A DNA stretch of 19,645 bases from Candidatus Faecivivens stercoripullorum (GTDB taxonomy: Bacteria; Bacillota; Clostridia; Oscillospirales; Ruminococcaceae), in contig DVLW01000227.1 of NCBI GenBank assembly GCA_018715285.1, positions 1 to 19,645 of the forward strand. The letters run 5' to 3'. The first letter of the stretch is position 1; each line of letters starts with the position of its first letter. The notes beneath the pieces are model-generated. The model saw only the letters and a list, made by a program, of their open reading frames with translations, ran no database searches and had not been told where the DNA came from. Of the stretch, positions 13,861 through 19,645 are shown piece after piece. The position numbers and the translations under genes were made by a program.

Positions 13861-13960
13861 TGCTGTGGCGCGGTGTCCGCGCTGACTTGATGCCGGGGTT
13901 TCAATCTCCCAGATAATGCTCAGCAGTTAAAAGCTTCGGTCTCCATCCTGTGAGCAATTC
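13861..13960 (+). repeat. Tandem 100-bp repeat, copy 2
   Basis: The copy is directly adjacent, with no spacer. Its first hairpin is GCGCGG-TGT-CCGCGC (13868-13882): relative to copy 1 a T-A pair has become C-G, both partners changed. The second stem keeps pairing through a C-to-T change at 13951. The copy boundary is clear up to 13960; a degenerate restart (TGCTGTG near 13968) is possible. Confidence 0.92.
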
Positions 13961-14010
13961 TGTGGATTGCTGTGATCCGCTCGGTCGCGAAAGTAAACAC
14001 ATGCTTATGA

Positions 14011-14043
14011 AGGGCGTTGTTCCAATAGGAACAGCGCTCTTTT
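14011..14043 (+). terminator. Probable gdhA-unit terminator
   Basis: AGGGCGTTGTTCC (14011-14023), loop AATA, and GGAACAGCGCTCT (14028-14040) pair over about 13 bp with G-T wobbles, followed by T residues. It lies about 245 bases after the gdhA stop, so the tandem repeats would be part of the gdhA transcript unless it ends earlier. From 14044 to 14108 I see nothing clear. Confidence 0.78.
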
Positions 14044-14108
14044 CAATTGTTGGGATATTTGCGTGATAGGAGGATAAGAAATCCGAGTGGACAGGTACTG
14101 AGCCGCTA

Positions 14109-14137
14109 TTGTACATGGATGGGATTTTTGCTATAAT
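14109..14137 (+). promoter_or_regulatory. Promoter of the DUF1287 gene
   Basis: TTGTAC (14109-14114) and a perfect TATAAT (14132-14137) are 17 bp apart, 31 bases before the ATG at 14169. Confidence 0.85.
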
Positions 14138-14168
14138 AGTGGAAAAGGCGCTGTTGGGAGGGGGAGCG

Positions 14169-14834
14169 ATGAAAAGCAAAAAGAAAATTGCAATCCTGAC
14201 GGCAGTACTGGTCGGTATGGTGGTATTGGCTGGTAGTATTTTTGCTTCCCGGTATCAGCGCACATCTGATGAGCGGCTGCCGGACAGGTATGGTACAGAA
14301 ATTGCCCGGCTGCAAAGCTCAGAGGACAAAGACGGCGACGGTATCGACGACCAGACGGATATTTTACAGGGTGCGCTCGCGTATGTCAGCACCCATCCCA
14401 AATATAAAAGCCTGTATTATCAGACCGGTTATCCGGATGATGGTTATGGCGTATGCACCGACGTTGTCGCATATGCTCTTAAAAATGCCGGATATGACCT
14501 GATGGAGCTGGTTGCGCAGGATATCGAAAATAATCCCGACGGGTATGATATCGACCAGCCAGATCAGAACATCGATTTCAGACGGGTGCGGAACCTGAAG
14601 GTTTATTTTGCGCATACGGCAATTCCACTGACGACCGAACTTTCTGAGCCTGAGCAGTGGCAGGGTGGCGACATCGTCATTTTTGAGAGCCATATCGGGA
14701 TTGTATCCGACCGCAGAAACGCGGACGGTATCCCATATGTAATCCATCACAACGACCCGTTTCAGAAAACCTATGAACAGGATATCCTCCAAAGCAGAGA
14801 GGATATCGTCGGACATTACCGCATATCAGAATAA
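14169..14834 (+). CDS. DUF1287 domain protein, membrane-anchored or secreted
   Basis: The 221-residue protein begins MKSKKKIAILTAVLVGMVVLAGSIF, a signal anchor or signal peptide without a clear cleavage site. The outside domain has a calcium-loop-like DKDGDGIDDQTD (53-64) and the DUF1287 core: YPDDGYGVCTDVV with C96, DQNIDFRRVRNL (132-143), WQGGDIVIF, and SHIGIVSD with H175. The Cys/His pairing resembles NlpC/P60-type papain-fold peptidases, so cell-wall hydrolysis is a possible role; activity is unproven for this family. The ATG at 14169 follows GGGAGGGGGAG; the in-frame TTG at 14109 lies in the promoter. The PH-domain-like gene follows 12 bases later. Confidence 0.85.
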   Translation: MKSKKKIAILTAVLVGMVVLAGSIFASRYQRTSDERLPDRYGTEIARLQSSEDKDGDGIDDQTDILQGALAYVSTHPKYKSLYYQTGYPDDGYGVCTDVVAYALKNAGYDLMELVAQDIENNPDGYDIDQPDQNIDFRRVRNLKVYFAHTAIPLTTELSEPEQWQGGDIVIFESHIGIVSDRRNADGIPYVIHHNDPFQKTYEQDILQSREDIVGHYRISE

Positions 14835-14846
14835 GGGGGTAAGGAA

Positions 14847-15329
14847 GTGTCATATCAGGCCGAAACCATGTCTTTGACGGCTAAGTCCAAACTGTACGAG
14901 CATCAAGGCATGATTTTTAAAGGAAAAGTTGACTGGTGGTTTTACGGCATCATGATACTGATTGCCGTGATTCTGGTTCCGATTATTGTATCGGCATTTA
15001 TGGATGGCATGACGGGAGCAGCTGTGGTTGACCTGCTGGTTCTGGGCGTGATTGAGGGATTTTGCGGGCTGATCGTCGGGAGAAATTATGTGCGGATGGA
15101 AAGCGGCGGACTGACGATTGTTTTCGGGCTGATACAGCTGCCGATACGTTACAGCGAGGTGACCGCCATTTCCGAAACGCACAATATGTTATCATCGCTT
15201 GCCGCGTCGCTCGACCGAATTGAGATACGATATGGGAAAAATGGATGTGTCATGATTGCGGTTGTGGAAAAGCAGGCGTTTATCGCTGAAATGAAAAAGC
15301 GCTGCCCGGATTGTACCATCGGCGGCTAA
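14847..15329 (+). CDS. PH-domain-like membrane protein
   Basis: The 160-residue protein has two close transmembrane segments (FYGIMILIAVILVPIIVSAF, about 32-51, and AVVDLLVLGVIEGFCGLIVG, about 59-78) followed by a soluble domain. That domain contains GGLTIVFGLIQLPIRYSEVTAISET, the usual pattern of a small bacterial PH domain, and ends with a CPDC pair. The start is a GTG at 14847 with GGGGGTAAGGA upstream; an ATG at 14868 is a second choice with a worse site. It is co-transcribed with the DUF1287 gene and shares the bidirectional terminator after it. Function unknown. Confidence 0.75.
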   Translation: MSYQAETMSLTAKSKLYEHQGMIFKGKVDWWFYGIMILIAVILVPIIVSAFMDGMTGAAVVDLLVLGVIEGFCGLIVGRNYVRMESGGLTIVFGLIQLPIRYSEVTAISETHNMLSSLAASLDRIEIRYGKNGCVMIAVVEKQAFIAEMKKRCPDCTIGG

Positions 15330-15347
15330 ACTGCGCAATAATACCGA

Positions 15348-15382
15348 AAAAGGCGTCTCTCCGAAGTTGAGAGGCGCCTTTT
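15348..15382. terminator. Bidirectional intrinsic terminator
   Basis: AAAAGGCGTCTCTC (15348-15361) and GAGAGGCGCCTTTT (15369-15382) pair over 14 bp with one G-T wobble and a 7-base loop. A-run and T-run ends serve the genes converging from both sides. Confidence 0.92.
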
Positions 15383-15398
15383 GAATTTGGGTGCATCA

Positions 15399-15839
15399 TC
15401 AGTCTGTTTTTTGAACCAGCTGATGAAAATCATCGATCATCGATTGCAGCGTTATCGATTCCATTGTCTGCCTGATGGCATCCTCAATCTGATGATAGGG
15501 TTTTTGCAGTACATACCCGATATTCTGTGCAATCGGGCATGTCCGGCCCTGACAGGCATGAATCCCGATCAGCTCTGAGAGTCCATCCGGTTCCAGTGCG
15601 CTGTAAATCTGGTACAGGGTGATTTCCGACGGTTCAGCGGATAATTCTGCACCGCCGGTCCCGCGTGCGACGGTAATCAAGCCGGCTTTTTTCAGACCGC
15701 TGATGACGTTGCGGATAACGACCGGATTGCATCCGGTGCTTTGTGCAAGAAGATTGCTGGTTACTTTGGCGATACCTTTTGCTTCGTGGATAAAAATCAG
15801 GCAGTGTACTGCGACAGAACATTTCATACTGATCTGCAT
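15399..15839 (-). CDS. Rrf2-family transcription regulator
   Basis: The 146-residue protein has the Rrf2 winged helix (about residues 3-60: VTSNLLAQSTGCNPVVIRNV, then the GLITVARGTGGAEL wing) and a dimer helix. Where IscR and NsrR hold a 2Fe-2S cluster with three cysteines, this protein has only C96 and C101 (ACQGRTCP), so a standard cluster is unlikely and a thiol switch is possible. AAAGGA lies about 8 bases before the ATG. It diverges from the oxidoreductase gene; the two matching palindromes between them are the likely operators for both. Confidence 0.9.
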   Translation of the reverse strand: MQISMKCSVAVHCLIFIHEAKGIAKVTSNLLAQSTGCNPVVIRNVISGLKKAGLITVARGTGGAELSAEPSEITLYQIYSALEPDGLSELIGIHACQGRTCPIAQNIGYVLQKPYHQIEDAIRQTMESITLQSMIDDFHQLVQKTD

Positions 15840-15867
15840 ATTGATATCCTTTCGTAAAAGAAAATGA

Positions 15868-15900
15868 TATTCGATGTAATTCTTGACATTACATCGAATA
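15868..15900. promoter_or_regulatory. Palindromic operator 1 (Rrf2)
   Basis: Arms TATTCGATGTAAT (15868-15880) and ATTACATCGAATA (15888-15900) are perfect 13-bp inverted repeats around a 7-bp centre. The centre contains most of the TTGACA -35 of the rightward promoter, so binding should repress it. Confidence 0.85.
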
Positions 15901-15911
15901 CGTGGTAAACT
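15883..15911 (+). promoter_or_regulatory. Promoter of the MDR oxidoreductase/EFR1 operon
   Basis: A perfect TTGACA (15883-15888) and TAAACT (15906-15911) are 17 bp apart. Transcription would start near 15918, at the edge of operator 2, giving a leader of about 108 bases. Confidence 0.8.
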
Positions 15912-15918
15912 TCTATTT

Positions 15919-15943
15919 AGATGTAAACTTTGTATTTACATCT
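15919..15943. promoter_or_regulatory. Palindromic operator 2 (Rrf2)
   Basis: Arms AGATGTAAA (15919-15927) and TTTACATCT (15935-15943) flank a 7-bp centre. With operator 1 the shared motif is GATGTAAW-N7-WTTACATC. Centres are 47 bp apart. It lies at the predicted start of the transcript. Confidence 0.85.
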
Positions 15944-15956
15944 TTATTGTATCGGT

Positions 15957-15991
15957 CTTTTCAGAAAAATGCAAGAGGGTTTTCTGAAAAG
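15957..15991 (+). other. Leader hairpin of the oxidoreductase mRNA
   Basis: CTTTTCAGAAAA (15957-15968) and TTTTCTGAAAAG (15980-15991) are a perfect 12-bp inverted repeat with an 11-base loop containing AAGAGGG. No T-run follows, so it is not a standard terminator. It sits in the leader 34 bases before the start codon. Confidence 0.7.
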
Positions 15992-16025
15992 AATATCCGC
16001 GACTGAACGTCAGAAAGAAGGCTAT

Positions 16026-17027
16026 ATGAAAGCAGTTCAAATTGCAAAATATTCCAAAAATATCCAAACCCTTTTTCACGACATTCCGGTTCCCAAGATT
16101 TCCGATACCGAAGTGCTGGTCAGCGTGAAGGCCGCAGCAGTCAATCCATTGGAACTTCTGATTCTGACCGGCAGCGTTCGGCTGATTCAGGATTATCCGA
16201 TGCCGCTGACATTGGGAAATGAATGCTCCGGGATTGTTGAAAAGGCAGGGCAGAAGGTCACCGGCTTTCAGCCAGGTGATCGGGTTTACTCCCGTCTGCC
16301 GCTGAATAAAATTGGCGCTTTTGCAGAATATGTCGCAGTCGACCAGCGTGCACTTGCTAAAATGCCGGACGGGTATTCATTTGAAGTCGCCGCCGCAATC
16401 CCATTGACTGGTCTGACTGCTTATCAGGGTATCATTGAACAGCTGGAGACAAAACCGGGTGATACACTGCTCATACCGGGTGGTTCAGGCAGTTTTGGGC
16501 AGATGGCTGTTCCGATTGCAAAACAGCTCGGGCTGAAGGTAATCGTAACTGGCAATGCGCGTGCACGGGACAGCATTCTTGCACTTGGGGCCGATCAGTA
16601 CATCGATTATCGAAAGGAAAATTACTGGGAAATGCTGTCCGGTGTCGATTATCTGCTGGATACGCTGGGAGCCGCTGAGTTTGACCATGAACTGTCGGTT
16701 TTGAAAGAGGGTGGCCGGCTGCTGAGCCTGCGGACCGGTCCGAACAGACAGTTTGCGGTGGATAACAACTGTCCGCCGTGGAAAAAGGCATTGTTTACCC
16801 TTGCCGGTTCCAAATATGACAAAGCCGCCGCAAAACAGGGAAAGGAATATCGTTTTATCTTTGTCCGCGCGGATGGCGGACAGCTTCGGAAAATTACCGA
16901 AATCGTGGAAAAAAATCAGATCATGCCTGCTGTTGACCCGCATGTCTTTTCGCTTGAACAGGCAGACCAGGCTTTAAAGCTGGTTGCGGACGGGTCTGCG
17001 GTCGGTAAGGTACTGATTCAAATATGA
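16026..17027 (+). CDS. Zinc-free MDR-family NAD(P)H oxidoreductase
   Basis: The 333-residue protein is a medium-chain dehydrogenase/reductase of the quinone-oxidoreductase type. The GroES-like part (about 1-125) has AAAVNPLELLILTG and GNECSGIVEKAGQKV, the latter at the GHE site but without zinc ligands. The nucleotide loop is PGGSGSFGQMAVPIAKQLG (151-169). Likely an NADPH-dependent reducer of enones or quinones in the cytoplasm; substrate unknown. The ATG at 16026 follows AAGAAGG closely and begins with the usual MKAVQI strand; an in-frame extension to 15930 lies in the operator. It is 15 bases upstream of the EFR1 gene and co-transcribed with it. Confidence 0.9.
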   Translation: MKAVQIAKYSKNIQTLFHDIPVPKISDTEVLVSVKAAAVNPLELLILTGSVRLIQDYPMPLTLGNECSGIVEKAGQKVTGFQPGDRVYSRLPLNKIGAFAEYVAVDQRALAKMPDGYSFEVAAAIPLTGLTAYQGIIEQLETKPGDTLLIPGGSGSFGQMAVPIAKQLGLKVIVTGNARARDSILALGADQYIDYRKENYWEMLSGVDYLLDTLGAAEFDHELSVLKEGGRLLSLRTGPNRQFAVDNNCPPWKKALFTLAGSKYDKAAAKQGKEYRFIFVRADGGQLRKITEIVEKNQIMPAVDPHVFSLEQADQALKLVADGSAVGKVLIQI

Positions 17028-17042
17028 CAGGAGGAATTGTAG

Positions 17043-17915
17043 ATGAAAGTGTATCAGATCAGTTTCAGCCCGACGGGTGGAACAAAAAAAGCCGCAGATA
17101 TTCTGACAGGTGCTTTGAATGGGGAAACTGAGGTGATTGACCTTACGAATGCCCACGGTAATTTTGGCAGTGTTGCGCTGACCAAAGAGGATATTGCCGT
17201 GATTGCGGTTCCGTCTTATGGCGGACGGGTACCGGGGACTGCAACTGAGCGCCTTGCAAAAGTACATGGCAATGGTGCGCGTGCAGTGCTGGTCTGCGTG
17301 TATGGCAACCGTGCCTATGAAGACACACTGGTGGAAATGCTGGACACCGCCAGACAGGCAGGCTTTAACGTAATTGCAGCAGTTGCGGCGATTGCGGAAC
17401 ATTCGATTGCCCGTCAGTTTGCAGCCGGCCGCCCAGATGCCGAAGACAGTAAGGTACTCGCTGGATTTGCAGCCCAGATTCAGGCAAAGATTACCGCTGG
17501 GGATACCAGCGAGCCTGCTTTGCCCGGTAACCGTCCCTATAAAAAATCAGGCGGTGCCGGAATGGTCCCCAAGGCCACCAGAGATTGTGTCGGGTGCGGT
17601 ATCTGTGCGAAGGAATGTCCGGTTGGGGCGATTGATGCGCAGGACCCCAAAAAGGTGAACGGCAATGTCTGTATTTCCTGTATGCGGTGCGTTGCGGTCT
17701 GCCCGCATTCTGCACGGAAGGTCAATCCGGTCATGATGACTGCGGCTTGCGTGCAGCAAGATGATTATGCTATAATGAAACCAGATAACAGCTGCGGCTG
17801 TCATCTCATTTTTTGGAAATATATAGAGGTGTGCAGATGGTTGATTATCGAAAACTGTCCTGGAATGAGATTGACAGAAAATTATTTGATAGGTTTGTCC
17901 GCTACCAGGTGGTAA
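17043..17915 (+). CDS. EFR1-type flavodoxin-ferredoxin fusion, aberrant C-terminus
   Basis: The first 235 residues form a flavodoxin-like domain (FMN phosphate loop SPTGGTKKAA, residues 9-18; PSYGGRVPG, 57-65) and a dicluster ferredoxin with cysteines 182, 185, 188, 192 and 210, 213, 216, 220. This is the EFR1 electron-transfer layout, and AGGAGG precedes the ATG. After NPVMMTAA (to 17747) the remaining 55 residues look unlike the family: they read through a promoter (17747-17776) and 79 bases into the next gene in another frame. I recall family members ending shortly after this point with a short basic tail, so a lost stop or a recombination joint is likely. The clusters and flavin site are intact, so activity may be kept. 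Confidence 0.85.
   Translation: MKVYQISFSPTGGTKKAADILTGALNGETEVIDLTNAHGNFGSVALTKEDIAVIAVPSYGGRVPGTATERLAKVHGNGARAVLVCVYGNRAYEDTLVEMLDTARQAGFNVIAAVAAIAEHSIARQFAAGRPDAEDSKVLAGFAAQIQAKITAGDTSEPALPGNRPYKKSGGAGMVPKATRDCVGCGICAKECPVGAIDAQDPKKVNGNVCISCMRCVAVCPHSARKVNPVMMTAACVQQDDYAIMKPDNSCGCHLIFWKYIEVCRWLIIENCPGMRLTENYLIGLSATRW
17747..17776 (+). promoter_or_regulatory. Promoter of the second GNAT gene, inside the EFR1 frame
   Basis: TTGCGT (17747-17752) and a perfect TATAAT (17771-17776), 18 bp apart, with an extended -10 TG (TGCTATAAT). It begins exactly where EFR1 similarity stops, supporting the view that the downstream frame is not native coding sequence. Confidence 0.75.
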
Positions 17916-18367
17916 CAAAATGCTGGCGGAACGAGAACGGAAAATGGATTGTCAAAGATGTACCGTTCATTGATGATTGGTCAGAAAATGACTATCAACA
18001 GTTGATAATTCAGCTGAGGGAATTGCTTGCATCCGGTGGGATTATTTATGGTGCGTTTTATAACGGAAAGCTGAAAGGGTTTGCGTCGGTAGACGCCAAA
18101 AAGTTTGGCAGCAATAGTCAATACCTCGACCTGACCAATATCCATGTATCGGAAGATATGCGCGGGTGTGGTATCGGAAAACGACTTTTTCTCGCCGCGG
18201 CGGAATGGGCCAGGAATATGGGCGCGGAAAAATTGTATATTTCAGCGCATTCCGCAGTGGAAAGCCAGGCATTTTACCATGCAATGGGCTGCGTGGAAGC
18301 AGAAGAATACAACAGCCGGCATGTACAAGAGGAACCGTTTGACTGCCAGTTGGAGTATATATTGTAA
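17837..18367 (+). CDS. GNAT-family N-acetyltransferase
   Basis: The 176-residue protein has the GNAT core: GIIYGAFYNGKLKGFASV, the strand LDLTNIHVSEDMRGCGIGKRLF with the R-G-C-G-I-G acetyl-CoA loop (around residue 110), and the C-terminal AFYHAMGCVEAEEYN. The acceptor is unknown. The ATG at 17837 follows AGAGGTG by 6 bases; an in-frame start at 17813 has no ribosome site. It has its own promoter inside the 3' end of the EFR1 frame and overlaps that frame by 79 bases. A hairpin terminator follows. Confidence 0.88.
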   Translation: MVDYRKLSWNEIDRKLFDRFVRYQVVTKCWRNENGKWIVKDVPFIDDWSENDYQQLIIQLRELLASGGIIYGAFYNGKLKGFASVDAKKFGSNSQYLDLTNIHVSEDMRGCGIGKRLFLAAAEWARNMGAEKLYISAHSAVESQAFYHAMGCVEAEEYNSRHVQEEPFDCQLEYIL

Positions 18368-18386
18368 TGGTTGTATCATTGTGGTG

Positions 18387-18414
18387 GGCGACAGCTTATA
18401 AGCTGCCGCCTTTT
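18387..18414 (+). terminator. Intrinsic terminator after the GNAT gene
   Basis: GGCG-A-CAGCT (18387-18396) pairs with AGCTG-C-CGCC (18401-18410), one mismatch, loop TATA, followed by TTTTG. From 18415 to 18468 I see nothing further. Confidence 0.8.
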
Positions 18415-18468
18415 GTTTGGCCGAAATCCTGTCTGCACCGGAGAGACTGTCGATACACCCAAAAAAGG

Positions 18469-19020
18469 TCAGTGATCGGTTGGTGACTGGAAAAAGATTT
18501 CGCGGCCCTGATATTCACTTTTGATAATCTCGAACATCTCTTCAGGGGATTCCTGGCACTCGTTTTGCAGCCACATTTTAATGATTTTAGTTAAGCCACT
18601 TTTGAAAAACTCTATGTGATAATCAATGAACCGGTTTTGAAAATGCTTTTTTGCCAGCTCGGTATCGTACACTAAGATTTTATAATTGTTATCATACCCG
18701 AGCTTAAAATAAGTCCGGTAAAACAGCTGATTTTCCCTGATATGGCGGAACAGTTTCAGATAATCGTTACTGTTGAATCCGCTTGTCCGTTCCTCATGAT
18801 ACAAATATAACAGGTCGTTTTCCAGCTTGTCCCGGATAGAGTCGGCCAGGTCATAGACGTCGGTATAGTTGGCATAGAAGGTGGTACGGTTGAGCTGTGC
18901 CTGTTTGCAGATATCGGACACATGAATCTCGCTTAGTTCTTTGGTTTGCAGCAGCTCGATAAACACCTTTTCGATTTTTTCGATGGATTGTCTTTTTCGT
19001 TTGTTGTTTGCGGTATTCAT
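18469..19020 (-). CDS. TetR/AcrR-family regulator
   Basis: The 183-residue protein has the TetR HTH at about residues 12-58 (IEKVFIELLQTKELSEIHVSDICKQ..., recognition helix LNRTTFYANY) and a helical C-terminal domain rich in aromatic residues of the type seen in Firmicute DhaS-like members. The ligand is unknown. GGAG lies about 6 bases before the ATG. It diverges from two small membrane-protein genes across a 123-bp gap with overlapping promoters, so they are the likely targets. No terminator hairpin is obvious at its 3' end. Confidence 0.9.
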   Translation of the reverse strand: MNTANNKRKRQSIEKIEKVFIELLQTKELSEIHVSDICKQAQLNRTTFYANYTDVYDLADSIRDKLENDLLYLYHEERTSGFNSNDYLKLFRHIRENQLFYRTYFKLGYDNNYKILVYDTELAKKHFQNRFIDYHIEFFKSGLTKIIKMWLQNECQESPEEMFEIIKSEYQGREIFFQSPTDH

Positions 19021-19060
19021 AAAAACTCCATTATCTCAACACTTCTGAGAAAATTGATGA

Positions 19061-19094
19061 TTGTTTTGGGAATATAAGTGTATTATACTATAAT
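19061..19094 (+). promoter_or_regulatory. Promoter of the small membrane-protein genes
   Basis: TTGTTT (19061-19066) with TATACT (19084-19089), or TTGGGA (19066-19071) with TATAAT (19089-19094); both pairs have 17-bp spacing. Transcription starts near 19097-19101. Confidence 0.7.
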
Positions 19095-19110
19095 TGCTTT
19101 AAAACAACAA
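19082..19110 (-). promoter_or_regulatory. Promoter of the TetR gene
   Basis: On the minus strand TTGTTG (19105-19110) and a perfect TATAAT (19082-19087) are 17 bp apart. The -10 overlaps that of the rightward promoter, so the two compete for polymerase. Confidence 0.72.
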
Positions 19111-19113
19111 CAG

Positions 19114-19126
19114 TTGATTTAATCAA
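19114..19126. promoter_or_regulatory. Possible TetR operator
   Basis: TTGATT-T-AATCAA is a perfect palindrome just upstream of the TetR -35 and just before the ribosome site of the rightward gene. Its position suits control of both directions; its small size leaves chance possible. Confidence 0.5.
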
Positions 19127-19143
19127 AAGTGGAGGTGTTTCTT

Positions 19144-19515
19144 ATGAAAAAGAGCAGTTTTGTCGCGACGATGCTTGGAACATTCAGTGGGATGCTGTTT
19201 GCGTTGGGAATGTGTATGGCGTTGATTTCTGAATGGAATCTGTTTGTCCCCGGGATTATATTTGGTGGTTTGGGAATCCTGATGGGGTTGGTCACTGTGG
19301 GCATATGGCGGAAGATGGAACATAAACAGCCGCTGCGCCTTTCGGGAAAAACGGTTTTGACGGTGATGGTTGCAATCCTGGGTGTTTTGGCATTGGGGAT
19401 TGGAATGTGCTTTTGCATGGTATGGGGCTGGATGATTGCCGGAATAATCATCGGTATGGCTGGAATTATGGCGCTGCTTTGCCTGATCGTCATCACCAGA
19501 GGCATAAAAGAATGA
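19144..19515 (+). CDS. Small four-helix membrane protein
   Basis: The 123-residue protein is mostly hydrophobic, with about four transmembrane segments (FVATMLGTFSGMLFALGMCM; VPGIIFGGLGILMGLVTVGI; VLTVMVAILGVLALGIGMCF; MIAGIIIGMAGIMALLCLIV) and a short polar loop WRKMEHKQPLRLSGK. I recognise no family. The ATG at 19144 follows GGAGGTG by about 8 bases; the in-frame GTG at 19129 is upstream of that site. It ends in an ATGA overlap with the next gene. Divergent from TetR and probably repressed by it; export or envelope stress is a guess. Confidence 0.78.
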   Translation: MKKSSFVATMLGTFSGMLFALGMCMALISEWNLFVPGIIFGGLGILMGLVTVGIWRKMEHKQPLRLSGKTVLTVMVAILGVLALGIGMCFCMVWGWMIAGIIIGMAGIMALLCLIVITRGIKE

Positions 19516-19645
19516 ATTTGCTCCGGACTGCGGAAACCATAGTCGCGTTTGGAAAATCAAAGGCGGGAAACCATTATAACCGGGTGCTGATGTCGGCTGT
19601 ACTGTCGCTTGTCTGCAATTTCCTGTATGCCCTTTATCACGGTGT
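19512..19645 (+). CDS. Membrane protein gene, cut by the window edge
   Basis: The frame opens at ATG 19512, sharing ATGA with the stop of the previous gene, and runs to the window end (44 complete codons). The visible part begins MNLLRTAETIVAFGKSKAG and contains a hydrophobic helix (VLMSAVLSLVCNFLYALYHG). The overlap implies translational coupling with the upstream membrane gene. I have seen similar N-termini next to TetR genes in Firmicutes, but assign no function. Confidence 0.72.
   Translation, partial: MNLLRTAETIVAFGKSKAGNHYNRVLMSAVLSLVCNFLYALYHG

Noticed and set aside
13761..13960. CRISPR array
   Set aside because: Only two 100-bp copies with no spacers between them; repeat length is wrong and no cas gene is present.

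Overview
The window looks like chromosome from a gut-type anaerobic Firmicute (class Clostridia, probably Oscillospiraceae/Ruminococcaceae). The pointers are strong AGGAGG-type ribosome sites, canonical TTGACA/TATAAT promoters, many hairpin terminators with T-runs, a Clostridia-type NADP glutamate dehydrogenase, an EFR1 flavodoxin-ferredoxin protein and an aldo/keto reductase with ferredoxin clusters. This placement rests on gene content read by eye. No phage, integrase, insertion sequence, CRISPR array, rRNA or tRNA was seen.

Layout. 1-240: a cluster of small hairpins joined by ACTTCAC-type linkers, then a stronger hairpin. 241-1821: a two-gene operon (iron-sulfur aldo/keto reductase, then a MerR regulator) behind a 19-bp-spacer MerR-type promoter. 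1829-3131 (minus): a secreted protein with a proline-rich tail cut by an in-frame TAG, then a GNAT acetyltransferase whose start overlaps the original stop. 3169-4783 (minus): a carbohydrate-esterase-like hydrolase followed by a Crp/Fnr regulator. 4997-9343 (minus): a molybdenum hydroxylase operon, FAD subunit, 2Fe-2S subunit, molybdopterin subunit and MocA-like cytidylyltransferase, all with overlapping ends, behind a promoter carrying a perfect 20-bp palindrome. 9386-10201 (minus): an XRE regulator. 10272-12048: a histidine phosphatase and a multi-spanning membrane protein. 12344-13766: gdhA, strongly expressed to judge by its promoter and codon choice, followed by two tandem 100-bp repeats. 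14109-15382: a DUF1287 protein and a PH-domain-like membrane protein. 15399-17915: a divergent redox locus, an Rrf2 regulator against an MDR oxidoreductase and an EFR1 protein, with two matching palindromes between them. 17747-18414: a second GNAT gene, whose promoter and start lie inside the 3' end of the EFR1 frame. 18469-19645: a TetR regulator divergent from two small membrane-protein genes, the last cut by the window edge.

How the parts work together. Most of the window is small stress or redox modules, each next to its own one-component regulator (MerR, Crp/Fnr, XRE, Rrf2, TetR). The metabolic core is the molybdenum hydroxylase operon and the nitrogen-assimilating glutamate dehydrogenase. 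I did not find a clearly new multi-gene system. The features most worth following are the tandem repeats after gdhA, where a base-pair-preserving double change supports a structured RNA or DNA element; the amber-interrupted secreted gene; the paired Rrf2 operators; the xdh operator; and the overrun 3' end of the EFR1 gene.
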